DNA of 64,000 bases from CAYNEI01 sp964396185 (GCA_964396185.1 CAYNEI010000003.1:1-64000); one strand, 5' to 3'; positions 1 to 7,400 are shown, numbered from the stretch's first letter. Program-made: numbers and translations. The notes: a model not told the origin generated them from the letters alone.

Positions 1-54
1 ATCCTCTTGGCTTTCCTGCTCCTGGGCGGGCCCCACAACTCGCCGCTGGTGTGA
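1..54 (+). CDS. C-terminal end of an unidentified protein (partial)
   Basis: The first frame is open from the window edge to a TGA at 52-54 and reads ILLAFLLLGGPHNSPLV. The hydrophobic stretch could be the end of a membrane segment. Only 17 residues are visible, so this may be a real C-terminus or chance. The following 60 bases to the convergent vapC gene hold nothing I recognise. Confidence 0.2.
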   Translation: MLLAFLLLGGPHNSPLV

Positions 55-115
55 AGCCGCGAGGCCGAGGCCGCGACCGAGTCCGTGGGTGAGGCCGAGA
101 GCGAGCGCGGGGCCC

Positions 116-556
116 TCACGCCTCGGCTGAGCCAAGCAGGTTCGTGAACCCTTCCTGCTCGAAATCCCCGTCCGTGGCGATGACGTGCTCGATGCCGAGC
201 CGGCGCATGACGACGAAGCTCGTGCAGTCGGTGAAGCTGTAGGCCTTGTCCGGTCGATCTTGGAAGAGACGCCAGGCGGCCTGGCGGTCCACTTCCCGGA
301 GCGATACCAGTCGTACGGACGATGGGTCGAGGAGGGTGCTTCCCACCTGGACGGCGAGCTCGTGGTTCGCTCGCGAGAGTGCGAGCGTCACTGCTTCGTC
401 GAACACGTACTCCGTGGTCACCGGCTGACGCCTCAGCCCGGCCACCGCTTCGCGGGCCGACTGATGGTCGACGTCCAAGTGATTGTGGAGGGCGAACCAT
501 GCACCTGTGTCGATGAACACGGGCTGGGGTACGCCACCACCACCCAGCATCTTCAC
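116..556 (-). CDS. vapC: PIN-domain ribonuclease toxin (VapC-like)
   Basis: This 146-residue protein matches a full PIN-domain toxin, an Mg-dependent RNase of type II toxin-antitoxin systems. The acidic motifs are visible in order: FIDTGAWFAL near residue 14, an EYVFDE segment near 49, FTDCTSF near 108 and ATDGDF near 128. Its start overlaps the stop of the upstream ribbon-helix-helix antitoxin gene by four bases, the usual layout of a co-translated vapBC pair. The family normally cleaves tRNA or rRNA; the target here is unknown. No disruption is seen, so the pair is probably functional. Confidence 0.85.
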   Translation of the reverse strand: MKMLGGGGVPQPVFIDTGAWFALHNHLDVDHQSAREAVAGLRRQPVTTEYVFDEAVTLALSRANHELAVQVGSTLLDPSSVRLVSLREVDRQAAWRLFQDRPDKAYSFTDCTSFVVMRRLGIEHVIATDGDFEQEGFTNLLGSAEA

Positions 557-801
557 TCGCCCCCACCATAGAGAACCCGATCATGATCGCGACCGGAGAA
601 CTCATCGTCCTCGATGATCCCGCACAGCTCCATCAGCCTCTCCTTCCGGAAGGGGACCTGATCCTCAAGCTCCTTGCCCACGATGCGGCGGATCAGCTCG
701 GAGAGGCTGATGTCCTCCTCCTGGGCCCGGCGCTTAAGCTGCTCGTACTGCCAGGTCTCGAGTTGGATCTGGGTCCGATGGTAGTCGGGCATGGACGCCA
801 T
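553..801 (-). CDS. vapB: Ribbon-helix-helix antitoxin (VapB-like) paired with the PIN toxin
   Basis: This is an 82-residue protein with an N-terminal ribbon-helix-helix fold: a beta strand RTQIQLETW, then the helices around LKRRAQEED and SLSELIRRIVGKEL. The acidic C-terminus is likely the toxin-neutralising tail. It sits just upstream of the PIN toxin and overlaps it by four bases. The promoter box at 809-828 lies directly before the start, so the transcript is probably leaderless and autoregulated. A near-identical paralog lies at 908-1159, so this unit has been duplicated. Confidence 0.85.
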   Translation of the reverse strand: MASMPDYHRTQIQLETWQYEQLKRRAQEEDISLSELIRRIVGKELEDQVPFRKERLMELCGIIEDDEFSGRDHDRVLYGGGE

Positions 802-808
802 ACCCCTC

Positions 809-828
809 TTACATCATTACATCATAAA
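809..828 (-). promoter_or_regulatory. TATA box and operator of the vapBC pair
   Basis: The forward strand reads TTACATCATTACATCATAAA, two tandem copies of TTACATCA followed by an A/T tail. On the minus strand this gives TTTATGATG about 23 bases before the ATG, a good archaeal TATA position for a leaderless mRNA. The direct repeat overlaps the box and is a plausible binding site for the RHH antitoxin. The same 20 bases occur at 1167-1186 before the paralog. Confidence 0.6.
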
Positions 829-907
829 GGTTGTGTCCGGGAGGCGTGCACAGAACCGCGTCCTTGACGGATCTGGCCAACCCTGGCCGGACCCGAGGAC
901 TGCCAGA

Positions 908-1159
908 CTACCGCGTGTCCAGCCCGTAGACGATCCGGTCGATGTCGTCGTGGTCGAAGCCGGGGTCTGAGAACATGCCCTTCATCTCCATCAGCTTCTC
1001 CTTGTTGAACGGAACCTCCTCCTCGAGCTCCTTGCCCACGATGCGCCGAATCAGCTCGGAGAGGCTGATGTCCTCCGCCTGGGCCCGGCGCTTGAGCTGC
1101 TCGTACTGCCAGGTCTCCAACTGGATCTGGGTCCGATGGTAGTCGGGCATGGCCGCCAT
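908..1159 (-). CDS. Solo ribbon-helix-helix antitoxin, paralog of the gene at 553-801
   Basis: This 83-residue protein is nearly identical to the VapB at 553-801 over its first 50 residues and then diverges in the acidic tail (VPFNKEKLMEMKGMF instead of VPFRKERLMELCGII). No PIN gene follows it; the next gene downstream is the other antitoxin. It also keeps the same promoter/operator. It may be a duplication that lost its toxin, or an anti-addiction copy that cross-represses or cross-neutralises the neighbouring pair. Family assignment is firm, role is inference. Confidence 0.75.
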   Translation of the reverse strand: MAAMPDYHRTQIQLETWQYEQLKRRAQAEDISLSELIRRIVGKELEEEVPFNKEKLMEMKGMFSDPGFDHDDIDRIVYGLDTR

Positions 1160-1166
1160 AGCCTTC

Positions 1167-1186
1167 TTACATCATTACATCATAAA
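1167..1186 (-). promoter_or_regulatory. TATA box and operator of the solo antitoxin
   Basis: The 20 bases TTACATCATTACATCATAAA are identical to those at 809-828 and lie at the same distance (8-27 bases) from the start codon. Retention of the operator suggests that both genes are bound by the same repressor. Confidence 0.55.
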
Positions 1187-1292
1187 TGTTGTGTCCTGGG
1201 GCAGCTCTTCGCTTGGAGAGGCGTGGCCGGCCTCGTCATGCGGACACCGTCACGGCCGCCGCGATGGGTTTATTGCTCGATAAGACCCCAGG

Positions 1293-1454
1293 ATGGTTCT
1301 GATGGCTGCAAGAGCGGAGAAGCGGGATCTGGACTGGGAGGGTGTGAAGCCAGGCGGCCTCCCCAAGGGCTTCTTCCGGCCGATCGTGATCAAGAACCGC
1401 TACGACCCGAATCTCGAGGATGACCTAGCCGATTACGTGGGCGAGGACGGCTGA
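1293..1454 (+). CDS. Micro-protein with LPKGFFR motif
   Basis: This 53-residue reading frame (50 residues if the second ATG at 1302 is used) carries GGLPKGFFRPIVIKNRY in its middle and ends in an acidic tail. The core LPKGFFR recurs in the micro-protein at 40583-40732 (LPKGFFRMELISNN) and in altered form at 43091-43229 (LPRHFFRLGFITK). That recurrence at separate loci argues that it is a real gene. A TTTATT box at about 1268-1273 precedes it by a little over 20 bases. No membrane-protein gene precedes it here, unlike the 40 kb copy. Function unknown. Confidence 0.55.
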   Translation: MVLMAARAEKRDLDWEGVKPGGLPKGFFRPIVIKNRYDPNLEDDLADYVGEDG

Positions 1455-1477
1455 CCCGTGACCTTGAAGGCCACAGT

Positions 1478-1669
1478 TCACAGCTCGTCGAGAGGGGTGA
1501 ACTCGTCTGCCTCCATAATCTCGTTCCACCGTGCATCGAGGTTTCTGCGTGCAGCCCCCTGAAGCAAGCGGCGGATGATGTCATCGTAGCTCTCTCCCTC
1601 CTCCCCGAGGCGTCGGAGCATCGCCTTGGTCTCCTCGTCGAGGGGGATCGTGGTAGCCATAGGGCTCAT
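1478..1669 (-). CDS. Small antitoxin-like protein
   Basis: About 63 residues. The core TTIPLDEETKAMLRRLG followed by YDDIIRRLL resembles the short archaeal RHH-type or VapB-like antitoxins that start with a strand and two helices. A TATA-like GTATAAG at 1692-1698 is centred about 27 bases before the ATG at 1669, which supports that start over the upstream one; the ATG at 1660 is the alternative. No toxin gene adjoins it: the next gene is the nucleotidyltransferase at 1769. It is either a solo antitoxin or a transcription factor. Confidence 0.6.
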   Translation of the reverse strand: MSPMATTIPLDEETKAMLRRLGEEGESYDDIIRRLLQGAARRNLDARWNEIMEADEFTPLDEL

Positions 1670-1691
1670 CGGCGATGTGTTCGTACGTTTC

Positions 1692-1698
1692 CTTATAC
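1692..1698 (-). promoter_or_regulatory. TATA-like box before the small antitoxin
   Basis: The minus strand reads GTATAAG in an otherwise GC-rich stretch. Its centre is about 27 bases upstream of the ATG at 1669, as expected for a leaderless archaeal transcript. Confidence 0.45.
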
Positions 1699-1768
1699 CT
1701 TCTCTCCGGCGGCCAGGGTCAGCGCCGACGTTGGCTCCCACGACGGATCCAGGACGTGGAACACCAGC

Positions 1769-2290
1769 TCACCGGTTGAGCTCCTTCAACACCAGCTCGA
1801 GGTGGTACGCGAAGTTCTCTTCGTTCGCCACGTGCTCGAGGTGGCTGGCCCTCTCCCGTAGAGCCCCCTCGGTCACCTCGAAGGCCGCCACCGTCGTTCG
1901 GATGTCCTCCAGATCCCGCTCGTCGAGCCGATCCACCTTCGTGAGCACCAAGTCCACAGGGTCCAGCACGAGCAGACGGAGGGCAACGAGATCCTCCTGC
2001 GTATCCAACTCCCGAGCCCGCTCGGTGTAATCCGCTGGGAGCCTCGTGGTGAAGACGTAGCCATCCCACCAGGTATCGACCTTGAAGCCGTGGGGAAGCT
2101 GGTCGAGCGCCTCCCGGAACGCGTGCACAGAGGGCCCTGGGCCAGTGAAGTCCACGTCCCGAGTCGACGGCTTGAGGTCTAGCAGGGTCAACGCGGTGCC
2201 ACCGACAGCCACGAGCGTGATGTCCTCCTCCAAAACCTCGTCGACCGCTTGCAGGAACTGGATGAGCCTTCGTTTATCCAAGGACATCAT
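1769..2290 (-). CDS. Nucleotidyltransferase-fold protein (DUF6036 / AbiEii-like)
   Basis: This 173-residue protein has the minimal nucleotidyltransferase signature: VAVGGTALTLL near residue 27 and STRDVDFTGP near residue 41, with the D-x-D metal motif. Proteins of this kind act as toxins or toxin-like partners in AbiE-type systems, transferring nucleotides to RNA or other targets. Its start lies inside the end of the upstream winged-helix gene (17-base overlap), so the two are co-translated. It resembles the DUF6036/AbiEii group in size and motif. A second, less related nucleotidyltransferase is at 46674. Confidence 0.7.
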   Translation of the reverse strand: MMSLDKRRLIQFLQAVDEVLEEDITLVAVGGTALTLLDLKPSTRDVDFTGPGPSVHAFREALDQLPHGFKVDTWWDGYVFTTRLPADYTERARELDTQEDLVALRLLVLDPVDLVLTKVDRLDERDLEDIRTTVAAFEVTEGALRERASHLEHVANEENFAYHLELVLKELNR

Positions 2291-3419
2291 AGACCTTCAA
2301 AAGCTCTAACAGGCGCTGCTCATCCACCTCTGCGGGGCCATCGTCCCCCCGCAGCCCCCACGATAAGCGCGCCTCAAGCGTCTCGAGGTGGGCGCGGTGG
2401 TCGGGGAGGGGCTCGGGATCGACGTCCAACTCGCCCAGCAACCGAGCCAGCGTTCGCGCGAACCCCAGCAGCTCGCGCCCGACGTTGTGCTGCAAGGCCA
2501 GGAACGCCAGCGTCCGAGGGTTCCAGGAACGCCCGACGCTTTTGGCCAACGCCACGGCCGCCCCGTACCGCCGCCGCGCATCTCCTCGTGCAAGCGCGGC
2601 AGTCACCGCCAGCTCCATCGAGACCGCACGCCCACTCGTTCCTCGTGTACCCATCTCTTCGTAGCCGAGGCGATCCAGGCTGGTTGCGATATCCTCATCC
2701 TCGAGCCCAAGGACGAGGCCAAGGTTGGGGTCTGAGGCATGAAGCCTATCGTGGCTCACGATCCGCTGGCCCAGGCCTTGAGACCGATGGAGCATCCACC
2801 CGAACCCGCCAGGATGGAGCAGGTTGGCCCGATATGTGACGAGAACCTGGGGCGCTGTCAGCGCCTCGGATCCTAGCGCCCCGACCAGCTCCGGCTCCGT
2901 GAGCGCCAGCAGATCCACGCGCATGTTGCCATCCGAGGCCTGCTGGCCCACCGCCTCGTACAGCTCGCCGATGCGGTCCTCGCCGATGGGCGCCCTTCCC
3001 AGGCTCGGAGAGAGCACCGCGAGGAGGACGATCCGGTTCAGGCGAGCGTTACGCTGTGGCTCCACCAGTTCGACCGCGCGCAGCCCGTCGAACGCGGAAA
3101 GCCGTTGCTCAAGCGGTGTGAGCCGGTCATCCAGCCACGCGGAGGTAGCGCGGGCCCGCCTCTTCCCTTCCAGGGCGACCGCGGCCACGTCATCCAGGCC
3201 CCCACCTCGCGAGAGATCCAGCTCCACCAGGGCCGCGCGTCCTCGTCGGGTCACCCGGAGGGTACCCTTCTCCTCGAGGGTCTCGACCGCCTGGTGGATG
3301 TTCTTGTAGTGCGCACGCTCGTGGAAACCGCGGGCCCGCTCGGTCAGCTCCGAGATGGAGAGCTGGCGGCCAAGGGACCTGGCCAGCGTGTCCACGACGC
3401 GGAAGGTGTCCTCCTTCAC
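2274..3419 (-). CDS. Winged-helix partner of the nucleotidyltransferase (AbiEi-like)
   Basis: This 381-residue protein begins with what looks like a winged-helix domain (SISELTERARGF, then a turn and the wing TLRVTRRGRAALVEL), followed by about 280 residues I do not recognise. A winged-helix regulator overlapping a DUF6036-like nucleotidyltransferase gene is the layout of AbiEi/AbiEii type IV toxin-antitoxin loci. I chose the GTG at 3419 because GGGGAGG precedes it. An upstream TTG at 3467 is only 18 bases from the TATA box and therefore unlikely. The long unassigned region might sense or bind a partner. Confidence 0.55.
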   Translation of the reverse strand: MKEDTFRVVDTLARSLGRQLSISELTERARGFHERAHYKNIHQAVETLEEKGTLRVTRRGRAALVELDLSRGGGLDDVAAVALEGKRRARATSAWLDDRLTPLEQRLSAFDGLRAVELVEPQRNARLNRIVLLAVLSPSLGRAPIGEDRIGELYEAVGQQASDGNMRVDLLALTEPELVGALGSEALTAPQVLVTYRANLLHPGGFGWMLHRSQGLGQRIVSHDRLHASDPNLGLVLGLEDEDIATSLDRLGYEEMGTRGTSGRAVSMELAVTAALARGDARRRYGAAVALAKSVGRSWNPRTLAFLALQHNVGRELLGFARTLARLLGELDVDPEPLPDHRAHLETLEARLSWGLRGDDGPAEVDEQRLLELLKVYDVLG

Positions 3420-3480
3420 CCCGGCGCCCTCCCCTGGAGGCTCGGTCCGCTTGCCATCGACACACAATATGGTTGTACCA

Positions 3481-3490
3481 CCATAAACTT
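3481..3490 (-). promoter_or_regulatory. TATA-like box of the AbiE-like operon
   Basis: The minus strand reads AAGTTTATGG in a GC-rich context about 66 bases before the GTG at 3419. This implies a short leader with the GGGGAGG ribosome binding site. Confidence 0.4.
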
Positions 3491-3555
3491 ATGGTCCTTC
3501 TACCCTCTGGCCCGATCTTCCCGGCCACGTGTGCGCTTCGAGCCCCAGGCTCGGC

Positions 3556-3664
3556 CACGTAGCGTTCTCCCCCCACAGCCTCGCGTCAACCCCGGCCCGC
3601 GCCAGCGAGAGGCTCGCCAGGCGCGGATGGCCGGGTCGGGTCAGTTGTGGGGAGGGGCGGATGA
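3556..3664. repeat. Hairpin-prone intergenic repeat, copy 1
   Basis: The ends of this 109-base stretch match those of 5146-5230: AGCGTTCTCCCC and CCTCnCGTCAACCCC at one end, and a GGGTC-GGTCAG segment followed by TGGGGAGGGGCGGATGA at the other. The outer arms are complementary (CTCCCC..CACA with TGTGGGGAG), so the element can fold into a long imperfect hairpin with a variable centre. It lies 11 bases after the ATPase stop codon at 3676. It may be a terminator-like 3' element, a small mobile element remnant or an RNA. Confidence 0.6.
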
Positions 3665-3675
3665 GAATCAAGAGC

Positions 3676-5097
3676 CTATCCCAGAGCCCGCCAGACATCC
3701 TCAAGGGTGAAGAGGTGAACATCCGATCGTTCGGATGCCTCGTGCTCAAGTCCTGCGGTGAACCCTGATCTCGAGAAGAGGGCGTAGACCGGGTGGGCCG
3801 GGCCGCCTCCCTGAGGCGTCCAGCGCACCTCGCTTACCAAGCCCTCGAGCTTCCCCAGTAGGTCTCGTCCGACAGGCTCGCTTCTGAAACGCGCCTCACC
3901 GAGCACGAGGTCCCGGCCTTGAGTCAAGCCTACGACATCCACTTCATGCTCACCGTACCACCACCGACCAACGCGAGTGTACGGAGCAGGAACCAGGTGT
4001 GGGAGCGCGCGGTGACAGAGCTCCTCGAACGCCTCAGATGCATGCCGGGGGAGCTCAGGTTCCACGATGCGAGCCTGAGCCTCAGAGCCCATGGTCTCGA
4101 TCTCCCCCTGGCGTCCGTGGACGAACCTGAACCAGAAGCGGAACAGCGGATCGCTGATCCGGTACCTTCCCTTCCGTGAGCGGGACGGGTCCTCGGTGAC
4201 TGGGACATCCCGTGCGATAACGCGGAGGAGCGCGAGCTTGGCAAGATAGCTGCCCACGGAGCTTGCGTCCACGCCTGCCGCCTGGGCGATGTCGTTGCGC
4301 TCCCGGTTGCCGCTTGCCATCGCGTCCAGGATCCCGAAGTACGTGCTAGGCTGATGGATCTCGGCGCGGAGGAGGAATCGGGGCTCGTCATGGAGGAGCC
4401 CATGAGGGGAGAGGATGCCCGACGCGATGTTCTCGCGCGCCGAGCACTCTGGATCGAGCTGCTGGAGGTAGTAGGGCGTCCCCCCGAAGACGCTCCACGC
4501 CACAACCGATTCCTCGGGCCCGTAGTCGGGATAGAACGACCGGGCCTCTCCAGGGCTCAATGGTGCAAGATCCACGCTTGCGGTACGCCGGCCATGCAAG
4601 GGGCTGCCCCCCGAGAGCACCCTCTCCTCCATGATGCTGATCGATGAGCCGATGAGCACGAGCGAGCCGGAGGTCCCGGGGAACCGCTCGTCCCAGACGC
4701 GCTGGAAGCGGGACGGGATGGAGGCGTCCGACTCGATGAGGTAGGGGAACTCATCGATCACGACGACTGCGCCCTGTTCAGCGAGGTAACCCAGCAGCGA
4801 CTCCCAGTCCTCGCGGATCTCGGTGATCCCCGGGTGGATCGCGGAGGCACGCTCAACGAACGTGTCCAGCTGGATGGCTGGCGTGGTTTCGGCTGCTTGG
4901 TAGTAGACCACGCCCTCGATCCCCTCAAGCGACTGGCGCACGAGCTCGCTCTTCCCGATGCGCCGCCGGCCGTAGATCACGATGAGCTCGGGCTTAGGAG
5001 ACGTGTAGCGCTTCTGGAGCCTCTCGAGCTCGGTCCGGCGGCCTACGAAGGGTTCCACGAAGGATGGGATGACGCCCCTACCAATAAGAGTTTCCAC
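3676..5097 (-). CDS. Archaeal AAA ATPase with DUF234-type C-terminus
   Basis: This 473-residue protein belongs to the archaeal ATPase family found beside selfish and TA-like loci. An N-terminal FVGRRTELERL is followed by the Walker A motif IVIYGRRRIGKSEL (about residues 39-52) and Walker B VVVIDEFPYL near 113. A winged-helix segment lies near 270, where IAQAAGVDASSVGSYLAKL is seen. The C-terminal part with GRWWYGEHEVDVVG and VLGEARF has the D..E-x-K/R spacing of a restriction-nuclease-like DUF234 domain. The start at 5097 is a GTG; an in-frame GTG at 5058 is an alternative. Substrate unknown. Confidence 0.8.
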   Translation of the reverse strand: METLIGRGVIPSFVEPFVGRRTELERLQKRYTSPKPELIVIYGRRRIGKSELVRQSLEGIEGVVYYQAAETTPAIQLDTFVERASAIHPGITEIREDWESLLGYLAEQGAVVVIDEFPYLIESDASIPSRFQRVWDERFPGTSGSLVLIGSSISIMEERVLSGGSPLHGRRTASVDLAPLSPGEARSFYPDYGPEESVVAWSVFGGTPYYLQQLDPECSARENIASGILSPHGLLHDEPRFLLRAEIHQPSTYFGILDAMASGNRERNDIAQAAGVDASSVGSYLAKLALLRVIARDVPVTEDPSRSRKGRYRISDPLFRFWFRFVHGRQGEIETMGSEAQARIVEPELPRHASEAFEELCHRALPHLVPAPYTRVGRWWYGEHEVDVVGLTQGRDLVLGEARFRSEPVGRDLLGKLEGLVSEVRWTPQGGGPAHPVYALFSRSGFTAGLEHEASERSDVHLFTLEDVWRALG

Positions 5098-5098
5098 A

Positions 5099-5133
5099 TT
5101 ACGTTAAATAGATTTACGTTAAACAGTTTTACG
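5099..5133 (-). promoter_or_regulatory. 15-base direct repeats and TATA region before the ATPase
   Basis: TTACGTTAAA occurs at 5099-5108 and 5114-5123, and the partial copy TTACG at 5129, an exact 15-base period. The stretch is the only A/T-rich sequence nearby. It must contain the ATPase promoter. The regular repeats are probably an operator. Confidence 0.55.
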
Positions 5134-5145
5134 CTCATCCAGAGC

Positions 5146-5230
5146 CACGCAGCGTTCTCCCCACAGCCTCACGTCAACCCCAGCGCGCAACGCGCGCCGG
5201 GTCAGGTCAGCGGTGGGGAGGGGCGGATGA
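5146..5230. repeat. Hairpin-prone intergenic repeat, copy 2
   Basis: This 85-base element has the same end sequences as 3556-3664 with a shorter centre (GCGCGCAACGCGCGC). It begins 18 bases after the stop codon of the flippase-like gene at 5249. Both copies lie just 3' of a minus-strand gene in the same orientation. They flank the ATPase gene and its promoter. Confidence 0.6.
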
Positions 5231-5248
5231 GGCGGGTTCGCAGGCGAT

Positions 5249-6334
5249 CTACGCATCTGGGTCGCGCGCCAGGGGGAGCTCGTGGTCGGATCGATCAAGC
5301 CGGTCGCGCACGACGGAGACGGCCTGGCGCGTCGTCCGCCGGCTGAGCGCGACCGCAGCGGGGATCCCTGCGAGCAGAAGGATGAGGGTGACGAAGCCGT
5401 GAGCAGCAGCACCTGCGGCCACGGCCGCTGCGGGCACCACCCCGCCGCCGATGAGCACGGCTGCGAAGGCGCCCTCGTAGATGCCGAAGCTCCCGGGCAG
5501 GATCCGCACGACACCAACGAGGGCAGCAGCGATGGGCGCAGCCATGGCGAGATACGGCGAGATCCCTGGAGCCAGCACCACCACGAAGGGCACGGCGACG
5601 AGGATCTCCAAGTACCAGCCCAAGCCAGCCATGAGCAGTGCGGGCGCCAGGATGCGCACGTCGAAGAGGGTCCGGCCGCTCTCGACCACGCGGTGGAGGC
5701 GAGCGGTCCATCGGCCCCGTGCCCCCTGGCCGGCGAACCGGTCCTGCAGGGCTTGCGAGGCTCGTGCGAGCTGGGACCCACCACCGTAGCCCAGCAGGGC
5801 GACGAGGAAGGCACCGGCGAGCAACAGGGGGAGGAACACGGCCAGGACCAGGGCGTACGCGATCAGCCCCGAGCTAGGAGGTGCGCGGGCGGCCAAGATC
5901 GCGATGGCCCCCGCAAGCACCCCGAGCGCGATGAGGCTCTGTACACGCCAGTGGAGCACTAGGGAGGCGACCTCGCCGGCGTCCGCCTCCTCGGACATGG
6001 CGACGATCAGGGCCGCGTCGCCCAGGCGTGCAGGGAGAACGAGGTTGAGCACGTTAGACCCGAGGAAGGCTTGGTTCGCCCGATCCCAGGAGAGCTCCCC
6101 CTGTGTCTGTTGAGAGAGGAAGCGAAGGCTCCAGACACGCAGGACCCAGACAGCGCCGAAGAGGCTCGCTGAGAGCGCGGGGACCCAGAGGGGAACCGAC
6201 GCGATGGCCTCGAAGACCTCTCCGGGGTCCGCGCGTAGGACGTAGAGCGCGATGAGGCCGAGCCCCAACAGCGCGAGCAAGCCGTGGCGCAGCCACGCCC
6301 GCCAGGATGGGCGCATGGGCTGGGCCTTGGTCAT
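5249..6334 (-). CDS. Lysylphosphatidylglycerol-synthase-TM / UPF0104 family membrane protein
   Basis: This 361-residue integral membrane protein has about eight hydrophobic segments. It carries hallmarks of the LPG_synthase_TM family: WVLRVWSLRFLS near residue 57, SNVLNLVLPARLGDAALIV near 85 and VRILPGSFGIYEGAFAAVL near 285. In prokaryotic glycan clusters such proteins are often placed next to glycosyltransferases and are thought to move or modify lipid-linked substrates. I start it at the ATG at 6334, preceded by GGAGAGG. It is the last gene of the long glycan cluster, 40 bases downstream of the epimerase gene. Confidence 0.75.
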   Translation of the reverse strand: MTKAQPMRPSWRAWLRHGLLALLGLGLIALYVLRADPGEVFEAIASVPLWVPALSASLFGAVWVLRVWSLRFLSQQTQGELSWDRANQAFLGSNVLNLVLPARLGDAALIVAMSEEADAGEVASLVLHWRVQSLIALGVLAGAIAILAARAPPSSGLIAYALVLAVFLPLLLAGAFLVALLGYGGGSQLARASQALQDRFAGQGARGRWTARLHRVVESGRTLFDVRILAPALLMAGLGWYLEILVAVPFVVVLAPGISPYLAMAAPIAAALVGVVRILPGSFGIYEGAFAAVLIGGGVVPAAAVAAGAAAHGFVTLILLLAGIPAAVALSRRTTRQAVSVVRDRLDRSDHELPLARDPDA

Positions 6335-6374
6335 CGGATCCTCTCCAGCTCCAAGCGCCTCGGTGGGTTCGCGG

Positions 6375-7400
6375 TTAGCTGGGGGTCGTCTGGACAGGGG
6401 TCTTGGTGGTCGGTGAGGGTGCCGGGGGTGTTGCGCGGTCCTGGTCGTCGAGCTCCTGGTAGATCCAGGCGTACGTTTTGGCCATCCCCTCGTGGAGATC
6501 GATGCCAGGGGACCAGCCGAGGATCTTTTCGATGAGGCTGTTGTCGCTGTCGCGGCCGCGCACACCCTGGGGCTTGGTGAGGTCGTGGTCCTTCTCGAGC
6601 TCCTTGCCAGCGACCTCGCAGATGATGTCGACGAGCTCGTTGATGGTGACCAGCTCATCGCGGCCGAGGTTGAGCGGCTCCCAGTGGTCGCTCTGCATGA
6701 TGCGGTAGATGCCCTCGACGCAGTCATCGATGTACATGAACGTCCGCGTCTGGAGCCCGTCGCCCCAGACCTCGATGGAAGAGCCATCCTCGGCCTCGAC
6801 GACCTTGCGGCAGATCGCTGCAGGAGCCTTCTCCTTGCCGCCCTCGTACGTGCCGAGTGGCCCGTAGACGTTGTGGAAGCGTACGCAGCGCGTCTCGAGG
6901 CCGAAGTCGTCGCGGTAGTACTCGCAGAGCTTCTCCATGTAGAGCTTCTCGAGACCGTAGCCGGGTTCGGGATCCGCTGGCCATGCGTCCTGCTCCTTGA
7001 GCGGCTCCACGTCGGCCTCGTTCTGGAGGTGCTGAGGGTAGATGCAGGCGCTTGAGGAGAAGAGGAACTTGTCCACGTCGAGCAGCTGGGCAGCCTCGAG
7101 CATGTTGAGGTTGATGCGGGTGCTGTTCTGGCAGATCGCCGCGTGGTAGGCGGTGATGTAGCCGATGCCCCCCATGTCGGCGGCGAGGTGGTAGACCTCA
7201 TCCACGCCGCGAGTGGCCGCTAGCGCCTCGCTGCGATGTCGCAGATCGCGCAACTCGAACTCGTCCGCGTCGCTCTCGGCGAACTCGGGCTCCTTGATGT
7301 CTACACCGCGCACCCAGTAGCCTTGGTCTTTCAGGAACGTGACGAGATGGTGGCCGATGAAGCCGCCGGCTCCGGTGACGAGGATCTTGCGTTGGGTCAT
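6375..7400 (-). CDS. GDP-mannose 3,5-epimerase-like short-chain sugar epimerase
   Basis: This 341-residue extended short-chain dehydrogenase starts with the NAD-binding motif VTGAGGFIGHH. It has the active-site segments SSACIYPQHL and YGLEKLYMEKL (Tyr-x3-Lys). It resembles plant GDP-mannose 3,5-epimerase closely in several blocks: ADMGGIGYI, DAWPADPEPGYGLEKL, RFHNVYGPLGTYEGGKEKAP, WGDGLQTRTF and GVRGRDSDNSLI. The family converts GDP-D-mannose to GDP-L-galactose or GDP-L-gulose. The start at 7400 is preceded by GGAGG. The C-terminal 25 residues are a low-complexity Pro/Thr tail. Confidence 0.8.
   Translation of the reverse strand: MTQRKILVTGAGGFIGHHLVTFLKDQGYWVRGVDIKEPEFAESDADEFELRDLRHRSEALAATRGVDEVYHLAADMGGIGYITAYHAAICQNSTRINLNMLEAAQLLDVDKFLFSSSACIYPQHLQNEADVEPLKEQDAWPADPEPGYGLEKLYMEKLCEYYRDDFGLETRCVRFHNVYGPLGTYEGGKEKAPAAICRKVVEAEDGSSIEVWGDGLQTRTFMYIDDCVEGIYRIMQSDHWEPLNLGRDELVTINELVDIICEVAGKELEKDHDLTKPQGVRGRDSDNSLIEKILGWSPGIDLHEGMAKTYAWIYQELDDQDRATPPAPSPTTKTPVQTTPS

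Noticed and set aside
5249..7201. A single 650-codon minus frame spanning the flippase-like gene and the sequence opposite the epimerase
   Set aside because: Only the part from 6334 down is protein-like; the N-terminal 290 codons are a Ser/Arg-rich shadow of the epimerase in another frame.
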